NCBI GenBank assembly: GCA_012031335.1
Contig: JAAUTT010000273.1
Coordinates: 1-6,386, forward strand
Source: Bacteroidales bacterium
GTDB taxonomy: Bacteria > Bacteroidota > Bacteroidia > Bacteroidales > JAAUTT01
DNA: 6,386 nt
Reading direction: 5' to 3'
This document shows positions 1 to 4,640 of the stretch, piece by piece; the first letter of the stretch is position 1, and each line of letters starts with the position of its first letter. The notes beneath the pieces are model-generated. The model saw only the letters and a list, made by a program, of their open reading frames with translations, ran no database searches and had not been told where the DNA came from. A program made the translations under genes and the position numbers.

Positions 1-586
1 ACATATAGGGATTACGAGTGAGACCACCTCTGCCGCTCCATCCGCTGGTAGACCTGCCCGACCGGAAATTGGCCCATTCACTCAGATTAGTTTTGGCAAG
101 AATTACTGCTCCGGCTTCGCGCAAACGACTAACAATAAAAGCGTCGCCGGATGCTACATTTTTAACAAGGGCCAGAGAACCTGCCGAGGTAATCATTTTA
201 TCGGCTGTATCAATGTTGTCTTTAATTACTATCGGTATACCATGTAAAGGGCCCCTCACCTTACCCGATTTTCGCTCCGAATCGAGTTTTCGTGCGATAT
301 CCGGGGCATCGGGATTCATTTCGATAATGCTGTTCAACACGGGCCCGCTTTTATCAATGGCACGAATACGTTCGGTATATATCTCTACAAGGCTTTCGGA
401 AGTATACTTGCCCGATTTCATTCCATCCTGTAATTCGTTTATGGTAATTTCATCGAGTTCTGATTTATAGGATACCGGTTGGGCATTATCCGACTTTCCG
501 TTTTCGGGTTTACAGGAATTGACAAGAGGCAGAGACATGGCAGCGCCTCCCAGAAGTGATGAAAGTAGAAAATTGCGGCGTTTCAT
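1..586 (-). CDS. Exported amidase-signature family hydrolase, N-terminal part (C-terminus beyond the left edge)
   Basis: This is the first 195 codons of an amidase-signature (AS) enzyme, a family that hydrolyses amide bonds with a Lys-cisSer-Ser triad. Reading in from ATG at 584-586, residues 112-127 (GPLHGIPIVIKDNIDT) carry the AS catalytic lysine, K122. Residues 154-172 hold the typical LREAGAVILAKTNLSEWAN stretch, followed by SGWSGRGG and NPY. The two catalytic serines of the glycine/serine-rich loop would lie just past the window edge, so activity cannot be judged. The N-terminus MKRRNFLLSSLLGGAAM is a Tat-like twin-arginine signal followed by LVNSC, so C25 may be lipidated; the asparagine in that box is less usual. 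An envelope location is therefore likely. The frame is intact throughout the visible part. The substrate is unknown; annotation pipelines often call such proteins amidase or Glu-tRNA amidotransferase A-like, but the signal peptide argues against a GatA role. Spacing to the upstream 61-residue gene is 77 bases, so co-transcription is possible. Confidence 0.92.
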   Translation of the reverse strand, partial: MKRRNFLLSSLLGGAAMSLPLVNSCKPENGKSDNAQPVSYKSELDEITINELQDGMKSGKYTSESLVEIYTERIRAIDKSGPVLNSIIEMNPDAPDIARKLDSERKSGKVRGPLHGIPIVIKDNIDTADKMITSAGSLALVKNVASGDAFIVSRLREAGAVILAKTNLSEWANFRSGRSTSGWSGRGGLTRNPYM

Positions 587-663
587 GGTGCATAGGTTTA
601 CTGGTGGCTAATTTAGTTGAAAAAAGATCAATGTCAATACTGAAAACCAGATTAATACAAAAA

Positions 664-849
664 CTATAACCGGGAAATAATTTCTCGGACTTCCGAAGTT
701 GTTTTTTTTAATTTATGCGCAACCTGTTGTATTAATTCGTCCTCTTCGCCGCCGCGATCGTAAAGGTCGGAAATTGTAAGCTGTGGAAACTTACGCATCA
801 GCTTGTCCCTTAACTGATGCCATGCCTGATGGTGAGATTTTGATTGCAT
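664..849 (-). CDS. CsbD-like small stress protein (61 aa)
   Basis: This is a 61-residue, highly charged, helix-rich protein with no signal peptide. Its pattern is that of CsbD/YjbJ-like general stress proteins: an early Trp (W10) with QLRDKL, a basic stretch, then LTISDL at about residues 24-29, a Gly-Gly turn (RGGEEDEL, 32-39), and a second amphipathic helix (about 38-60) ending in EVREIISRL. CsbD family members are usually about 60-70 residues, which matches. Their molecular role is unknown; in several bacteria they are induced by stress. The ATG at 847-849 is the only sensible start, and it lacks a Shine-Dalgarno sequence, as is usual in Bacteroidota. The gene is divergent from the aldolase and lies upstream of the amidase on the same strand. 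That it is coding is fairly sure; the family call rests on pattern similarity and is moderate. Confidence 0.68.
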   Translation of the reverse strand: MQSKSHHQAWHQLRDKLMRKFPQLTISDLYDRGGEEDELIQQVAHKLKKTTSEVREIISRL

Positions 850-1021
850 AAAAGTTTATATTCAGAAAAAATTGTTTTTTAAGGAATTCAAATAAGTTAT
901 TTTGCAAATTATAAAACCATCTGGGAATGGTGTTATACAATTCTTTTAAAATGTTACATAATTACGGAAGTAACAAATGCTATCAGGATACTTCAACGAA
1001 GAAAATCCTTGATTCAACTGC

Positions 1022-1029
1022 TACTTTTG
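1022..1029 (+). promoter_or_regulatory. Candidate Bacteroidota -7 promoter element for the aldolase gene
   Basis: TACTTTTG fits the Bacteroidota -7 consensus TAnnTTTG exactly. No TTTG or TTG box is visible 17-23 bases upstream, so only half of the promoter is supported. If used, transcription would begin near 1036 and leave a leader of about 140 bases containing the palindrome at 1109-1118. Confidence 0.25.
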
Positions 1030-1108
1030 AAATATTACCAAAAATATCTCCTAATGAAAAAATTTAATTTCTGTTGTCCCGGATTATAATTTCTGAGGTT
1101 TTTGCATT

Positions 1109-1118
1109 AAAGCGCTTT
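1109..1118. promoter_or_regulatory. Perfect palindrome AAAGCGCTTT, possible LacI-family operator
   Basis: This is a 10-base perfect palindrome with a central CG, about 60 bases upstream of the aldolase start. Operators of LacI/GalR-family regulators, including CcpA cre sites, characteristically have this kind of core with a central CpG. Its position before a glycolytic enzyme gene fits carbon-source control. A 10-mer palindrome can arise by chance, and no regulator is encoded in the window. Confidence 0.3.
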
Positions 1119-1177
1119 CCATAACTGCCAAAACCCGTCCATAGCTGTTGTAATTATATTACTCATTACAATACGTT

Positions 1178-2240
1178 ATGAATCCAATCGAAAAATTAAG
1201 AGAATATCTGGGAAAGGATGCAGATTATCTGTTAAACCACACATGCCAGACACTCGACCGGAGCTTGATGCATCTCCCAGGTCCGCAGCATATCGACGAA
1301 GTTTTTGTTAACAGCGACAGGAATCCGCAGGTTTTGAAAAATATCGCATCTCTTTACAACTCGGGGCGTTTGGCCCATACCGGTTATCTGTCGATATTAC
1401 CGGTAGACCAGGGTATAGAGCACACTGCCGGAAGTTCCTTCAGTGCTAATCCTATTTACTTCGATCCCGAAAACATTATTAAGCTGGCAATTGAAGGAGG
1501 TTGCAATGCGGTGGCTACAACTTTCGGGGGACTGGCAATTGTGGCACGAAAATATGCCCACAAAATTCCTTTTATAGTGAAAATTAATCACAACGAGCTC
1601 CTTACCTATCCCAATAATTACGATCAGATTATGTTTGGCTCTGTTAATGAAGCCTGGAACCTGGGCGCAACGGCAGTTGGTGCAACCATTTATTTCGGAT
1701 CGGAGAAATCGGACAGGCAAATTACAAGAAGTAGCTGAGGCTTTTGAAGAAGCCCACGAGCTGGGAATGGCAACAATACTCTGGTGTTACACCCGCAACA
1801 ATGCTTTTAAAACTGAAAAAGAGGACTTTCACACGGCAGCCGACCTTACCGGGCAGGCAAACCACCTGGGTGTAACCATTAAGGCGGATATTATCAAACA
1901 AAAGCTGCCAACCGGTAATTACGGGTTTACCAACCTTAAATTCGGAAAATCCGACCCGGCGATGTATAATAAACTATCATCGGATCATCCGGTAGATTTA
2001 TGCCGATACCAGGTGATAAACTGTTATATGGGTAAAATAGGTTTAATTAATTCGGGGGGAGAATCCAAGGGTGCATCCGACTATTCGGACGCTGTTAGAA
2101 CTGCAGTAATAAACAAACGTGCCGGTGGCAGCGGACTAATTTCAGGAAGGAAGGCATTTCAGCGTCCATTCAACGAAGGTGTGGAATTACTCAATCTCAT
2201 TCAGGATGTATATCTGTCGCAGGAGATAACAATAGCTTAG
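1178..2240 (+). pseudogene. fbaB: Class I fructose-bisphosphate aldolase, FbaB (DhnA) type, with a one-base frameshift
   Basis: The enzyme reversibly cleaves fructose 1,6-bisphosphate to dihydroxyacetone phosphate and glyceraldehyde 3-phosphate through a Schiff base, in cytosolic glycolysis and gluconeogenesis. The product closely resembles the E. coli FbaB sequence as I recall it: [14 protein letters not shown] at 69-82, KINHNE at 135-140, GATIYFGS at 168-175. The frame runs from ATG 1178 to codon 1721-1723 (I182), then continues one base later at CAA 1725; left uncorrected it stops at 1736-1738. Removing one base gives [17 protein letters not shown], which aligns without gaps to FbaB, and a 353-residue product (E. 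coli about 350). After the shift come the probable Schiff-base lysine K240 in KADIIKQK, and [13 protein letters not shown] (315-327), a phosphate-binding-type glycine stretch. The first fragment alone lacks the catalytic lysine, so as written the gene gives no active enzyme. Everything else is intact, so sequence error or very recent mutation is likely. It is convergent with the next gene, with 4 bases between stops. Confidence 0.93.
1721..1727 (+). other. Frameshift site in the aldolase gene (one extra base)
   Basis: The upstream frame is correct through ATT 1721-1723 and the downstream frame is correct from CAA 1725-1727, so one base too many lies at about 1721-1724, with 1724 the simplest choice. 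There is no long homopolymer here and no slippery heptamer. Confidence 0.85.
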
Positions 2241-2244
2241 AGCC

Positions 2245-2745
2245 TTAAGGGCAATACTGTGCTGTTTGATTTAAAAGACCTGTGTCGAAATCAATTTCAA
2301 CCATTTGATCCTGCACCACATTGTATTCAAAGAGTTGCTTCTTTTTCGGATCGAATACAAAATGGGCAATATTCACCTGCCGGTCGGGATAATTTTCGGA
2401 TACCTCCATTTCGTAACGGGTGGAATAGCTAAAGGCCTTATCCTTTTCGGGCGAAGGACTTTTGTCGAGTTTCACCCCAACACCATTGCCTCCGTTTTTT
2501 TTCACGGCCTCGATCAATCCTGCAGTAAGCTCGGTGTAACGATCAGAAGATTTCAGGATTTCTATGGCGAGACTTCCACAAAATTGGTTAGTTTCTTTTA
2601 CAATTCCTTTCAAAGAGGTGTCTGCTTTGGTCGCTACCGGGGAGCCGGATGTGAGGGTGTCCTCACCTTCACTGTTTGTAGGCTTGTTCCCGGTTCCGCA
2701 CGAGATAAGCAATAAAATCAGGAGTAAATTAAGCGCAATTTTCAC
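2245..2745 (-). CDS. Unrecognised lipoprotein (166 aa)
   Basis: The N-terminus MKIALNLLLILLLISC is a lipoprotein signal peptide: a short basic start, a hydrophobic run, and the lipobox LISC with lipidation at C16. Residues 17-45 are a polar Ser/Thr/Gly-rich linker. The mature domain, about 46-166, has FCGSLAIEILKSS near 55-67, a Gly-rich turn (GGNGVGV, 85-91), then alternating strands containing RYEMEV and AHFVFDPKKKQLFEYNVV. Two further cysteines, C56 and the near-terminal C165, could form a disulfide in the periplasm. I do not recognise the family; proteins of this general design are common in Bacteroidota. The start is GTG (2743-2745): a stop lies in frame a few codons upstream, so no ATG start is available, and the signal peptide begins exactly there. 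A promoter with a TACATTTG -7 box is close upstream. The gene is convergent with the aldolase. Confidence 0.8.
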   Translation of the reverse strand: MKIALNLLLILLLISCGTGNKPTNSEGEDTLTSGSPVATKADTSLKGIVKETNQFCGSLAIEILKSSDRYTELTAGLIEAVKKNGGNGVGVKLDKSPSPEKDKAFSYSTRYEMEVSENYPDRQVNIAHFVFDPKKKQLFEYNVVQDQMVEIDFDTGLLNQTAQYCP

Positions 2746-2765
2746 GATCTGTATTTATTAAAAAA

Positions 2766-2799
2766 CAAATGTATTATTCAGGATAAACTGAATATAAAA
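2766..2799 (-). promoter_or_regulatory. Bacteroidota-type promoter for the lipoprotein gene
   Basis: On the minus strand TACATTTG (2766-2773) matches the -7 consensus TAnnTTTG exactly. A TTTT, close to the -33 TTTG, lies 22 bases upstream of it. Transcription would begin near 2759, about 13 bases before the GTG start, giving a very short leader. Confidence 0.45.
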
Positions 2800-2891
2800 T
2801 CATTGTAATTCAATGCATTTACACAAAAAGCCCACAGTAATAAACTATAAAAAAGACAAAACATAATTAAAAACAATTTATTAGTCGAATG

Positions 2892-2925
2892 ATAATTTTT
2901 GTTTGCCTGTACATGCCAAAATTAT
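2892..2925 (-). terminator. Weak AT-rich stem-loop after the DUF202 gene
   Basis: ATAATTTT (2892-2899) and AAAATTAT (2918-2925) form a perfect eight-base inverted repeat with an 18-base loop, six bases past the DUF202 stop codon. The stem has no GC pairs and no clear T-run follows, so termination here is uncertain. Confidence 0.25.
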
Positions 2926-2930
2926 TTTGT

Positions 2931-3311
2931 TTACAGGGTTGGTCGGAGATAAAGAGCAAGTATTATTCCGGCTATTACAATTACAATTGCTACAATAAAG
3001 TCAAATAAAAAATATGGCTTATAACTATTATTATCTATTTGCCGGGCAGTAATACGAAATCGGATGTAAGCAAACAAAGCAATTATTGCCCCTGCAATAA
3101 TCAGAACCATTCCTGTAATTACCGAAAACCTGGAGGATGGCAATGGGCTGGCCGTTTGCTGGTTGTGATTAATAAAAAGGGATATCTGGTTTAAAAACAA
3201 TGCAAATTTTTCCACAACAAAACCAAAGGCCATTACTCCAATGCTCGTGCGAATCCATGCCAAAAAAGTTCTTTCATTGGCCATATGGTCGGAACGAAAC
3301 TGATTACTCAT
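2931..3311 (-). CDS. DUF202 (YidH-type) small inner-membrane protein
   Basis: This 126-residue protein carries the DUF202 signature ANERTFLAWIRTSI at 11-24, directly before the first membrane helix. Three hydrophobic segments are visible, at about 22-40, 63-84 and 101-123, joined by a polar loop (46-61) and a basic loop (AYIRFRITARQID, 81-93). The three-helix layout and length match the family. DUF202 proteins (E. coli YidH and YidG) are inner-membrane proteins of unknown biochemical role. The ATG at 3309-3311 places the signature where the family has it. The gene has its own well-marked upstream region: a perfect -7 box at 3450-3457, a palindrome just downstream of the predicted transcript start, and a strong hairpin in the leader. 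That suggests separate regulation from the BON/DUF748 pair upstream. The reading frame is intact. Confidence 0.93.
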   Translation of the reverse strand: MSNQFRSDHMANERTFLAWIRTSIGVMAFGFVVEKFALFLNQISLFINHNQQTASPLPSSRFSVITGMVLIIAGAIIALFAYIRFRITARQIDNNSYKPYFLFDFIVAIVIVIAGIILALYLRPTL

Positions 3312-3334
3312 ATTAATATTAATTTATACAAAAC

Positions 3335-3365
3335 AGGCCATGCTCTCTTTTGGAGAACATGGCCT
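3335..3365 (-). terminator. Strong hairpin, possible terminator or leader attenuator
   Basis: The arms AGGCCATG (3335-3342) and CATGGCCT (3358-3365) pair perfectly. After one mismatch, TCTC (3344-3347) pairs with GAGA (3353-3356), leaving a five-base loop. On the minus strand the stem is followed by GTTTTGT, a short imperfect U-tract, 24 bases before the DUF202 ATG. It could end BON-operon transcription, end a short RNA, or act as an attenuator of DUF202. On the plus strand it is followed by TCTTCT, a weaker tract. Confidence 0.5.
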
Positions 3366-3385
3366 TCTTCTACTAACCAATAAAC

Positions 3386-3401
3386 TCAAACCTTTGTTTG
3401 A
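3386..3401 (-). repeat. Short inverted repeat TCAAAC/GTTTGA in the DUF202 leader
   Basis: TCAAAC (3386-3391) and GTTTGA (3396-3401) are six-base perfect inverted arms separated by CTTT. It can fold as a small RNA hairpin in the predicted leader, upstream of the stronger hairpin at 3335-3365, or serve as a protein site. Confidence 0.35.
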
Positions 3402-3424
3402 AACTTGCTACACCTAACGCTACT

Positions 3425-3439
3425 TTCACATAATGTGAA
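3425..3439. promoter_or_regulatory. 15-base palindrome TTCACATAATGTGAA, candidate operator
   Basis: Seven-base perfect arms flank a single central base. The site sits 10 bases downstream of the -7 box at 3450-3457, about where a repressor would block transcription start. The TCACA/TGTGA half-sites recall Crp/Fnr- and Rex-type half-sites, but their order and spacing differ from the classical sites, so no regulator is named. Confidence 0.4.
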
Positions 3440-3449
3440 TTAACTATCG

Positions 3450-3457
3450 CAAAGTTA
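3450..3457 (-). promoter_or_regulatory. Candidate -7 promoter element for the DUF202 gene
   Basis: TAACTTTG on the minus strand is an exact TAnnTTTG match. The -33 region is not clear at 17-23 bases upstream. Predicted transcription starts near 3443, giving a leader of about 130 bases before the DUF202 ATG. Confidence 0.4.
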
Positions 3458-3483
3458 CCGACATTCATAGAGTTAATTCTTAC

Positions 3484-3504
3484 ATAACTTTATTAAAAAG
3501 TTAT
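3484..3504 (-). repeat. AT-rich inverted repeat downstream of the BON gene
   Basis: ATAACTTT (3484-3491) and AAAGTTAT (3497-3504) are perfect eight-base arms around ATTAA, about 30 bases past the BON stop codon. It could be a weak terminator hairpin for the BON transcript, or an activator site upstream of the candidate -7 box at 3450-3457. Confidence 0.35.
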
Positions 3505-3534
3505 ATCATTTTCAGGTAAAAACTTTATTCTATT

Positions 3535-3833
3535 TCATGCTCCTGAAATTTTAAGTGTATTATCAGGTTCACCGGAATTTGGACTTGGGACCTCTTTAGG
3601 CTTACTCCGTTTGTTCTTTACTTCTTTCACTTCAAGGTTATTGATCACCGATTTTACTCCTTCGATTTTTGCGGTAACCGACTCGGCCATTTCTTTCGTT
3701 CTGCACTTTCTACTGCACCGGTAAGCGTAATTATACCATCGTCTAGCTTAATCTGAATCTCCGATTCGAACAAATCCGGATCCCATTTTAACTCATCCTG
3801 AATTTCTTTGATGATTTCAATATATGATTTCAT
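3535..3833 (-). pseudogene. Single BON-domain protein, with a one-base frameshift
   Basis: BON domains are small alpha/beta modules of about 60-70 residues thought to bind membranes or phospholipids; examples are OsmY and the Bacteroidota proteins starting with a DELKWDP motif. Here residues 1-48 read MKSYIEII, then DELKWDP, SEIQIKLDDGIITLTGAVESAERK, in frame from ATG 3831-3833. The domain then continues in another frame as EMAESVTAKIEGVKSVINNL, followed by a Lys/Pro-rich tail, to TGA at 3535-3537. One missing base in the A-run (plus-strand T 3694-3696) explains it: restoring it gives 99 residues. Uncorrected, the reading frame stops at 3654-3656 with an unrelated tail. A TTG 18 bases further upstream (3851) is in frame, but the ATG matches family starts better. 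No signal peptide is seen. It begins 21 bases after the DUF748 stop, so one transcript is likely. Confidence 0.82.
3691..3698 (-). other. Frameshift site in the BON gene (one base missing)
   Basis: The minus strand reads CGAAAGAA. CGAAAAGAA would restore the ...SAERKEMAESV... reading of the BON domain. The shift is in a short A homopolymer, a frequent place for sequencing deletions. Confidence 0.8.
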
Positions 3834-4019
3834 ATACACATAATTTTTCAATTCCTAAGTTCTTTTGTATTTTTTGCGTGGATTCTTCGCATTCAACTCT
3901 TCAATTTTATTATATGCTTCGAGCAACTCGTCGGGAATATCGCCTTTATAGTTAATTTGATAATACGAAAACCCATTGTAAGGAACGGCACTTTCAATTT
4001 GTCCGAAATTTTCACCTGA

Positions 4020-4024
4020 TTTTT
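4020..4024 (-). other. Second frameshift site in the DUF748 gene (one base missing)
   Basis: The plus strand has five T here (minus AAAAA, inside ACCAAAAATCAGG). A sixth base restores NNTKKSGENFGQIESAVPYN and the reading to the stop at 3855. Without it the frame drifts into an unrelated tail ending at 3893-3895. Confidence 0.82.
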
Positions 4025-4630
4025 GGTGTTGTTTTCTTCGAAATACTTTAAGAATTCCTTTTCGCGATTTTGAATCAGCTCATTATACTTATTCTGAATA
4101 AATTTCTCGCCCAGATAAACCCGACATTTCGCCTGAACCGTGATTAGCGAAGTATCCTTCACGTAATTATCGAGATATTTGAGAAAGGCAGGGTCTTTAA
4201 TGGACATTTTCTCAATTTCTTCTTTGTCATCATCCTTTAAATCATTTTCCTGCTTATTGTTTTTGTTCAGGTAATATTTCTTTTTGGCTTCATACAAAAG
4301 AATGTACTCCTTTTCTTTGGTAGTATATTGAACAGGCTTCACAACAATATCAGCTTCCTTATTTTCTTCAAGAAACTCAGCTATCTTTTCTATAAACTTC
4401 TCCTGATTTGGTAAAAAGTCGGCGGTACGCTTTTCCCATTTTATGGAAAGCGACTTCTCCACCTCATTTTCGATATTACGAACTTCGAAAATGTAAGGCG
4501 ATGAGGGAGGTTTTACGAAAATATTTGTCAACAAATCGGTAATTACATCTTTAATTTTGAATTCCGGATCTTTCAGGTTACCCTTAATCGGTATCTTATA
4601 ATCGATTACATTACCCCGTTCCCGCACAAA

Positions 4631-4640
4631 CGACATCGAT
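4631..4640 (-). other. First frameshift site in the DUF748 gene (one base extra)
   Basis: The first frame is convincing through MPLID (codon 4637-4635) and the second from SFVRERGNVID (codon 4633-4631). Dropping the base at about 4634 joins them as PLIDSFVRERGNVID, the usual DUF748/AsmA arrangement before the IDYKIPIKG motif. No homopolymer is present. Confidence 0.8.

Larger units (their letters stand above)
850..1177. other. 328-base divergent intergenic region
   Basis: This gap separates the minus-strand CsbD-like gene from the plus-strand aldolase. It is AT-rich, with frequent stops in all frames and no ORF worth calling. It must hold the promoters of both genes. Visible elements are a TAnnTTTG match facing the aldolase at 1022-1029, a 10-base palindrome at 1109-1118, and a weaker six-base inverted repeat (TGTTAC at 952-957 and GTAACA at 970-975). 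I could not find a convincing -7 element facing the CsbD-like gene. Confidence 0.6.
3312..3534. other. 223-base gap dense in inverted repeats, between the BON and DUF202 genes
   Basis: No ORF is present. The gap contains, read on the minus strand from the BON stop, an AT-rich inverted repeat (3484-3504), a TAACTTTG -7 box (3450-3457), a 15-base palindrome (3425-3439), a small inverted repeat (3386-3401), and a strong hairpin followed by GTTTTGT (3335-3365). It could be a regulated leader of the DUF202 gene or a short independent RNA gene. Confidence 0.55.

Noticed and set aside
18..470. A 150-codon open frame on the plus strand
   Set aside because: It is antisense to the amidase gene, whose motifs are unmistakable on the minus strand; the plus-strand translation has no recognisable features.
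1397..1720. A 107-codon open frame on the minus strand
   Set aside because: It is antisense to the conserved aldolase and only a shadow of its codon pattern.
1717..1738. Programmed ribosomal frameshifting in the aldolase
   Set aside because: There is no slippery heptamer, stimulatory stem or Shine-Dalgarno-like element, and FbaB genes are not known to use recoding. A one-base indel is simpler.
2241..2252. CCTTAAGG palindrome as a bidirectional terminator between the convergent aldolase and lipoprotein genes
   Set aside because: The stem is at most four bases without a loop and no T-run follows on either strand; part of it is the stop codon of the lipoprotein gene.
2305..2761. Two plus-strand open frames across the lipoprotein gene
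   Set aside because: They oppose a minus-strand gene with a clear signal peptide, lipobox and promoter; neither has its own start context or family features.
3834..3851. TTG at 3849-3851 as the start of the BON gene
   Set aside because: The ATG at 3831-3833 matches the usual N-terminus of these BON proteins, and the extra six residues look like leader sequence.
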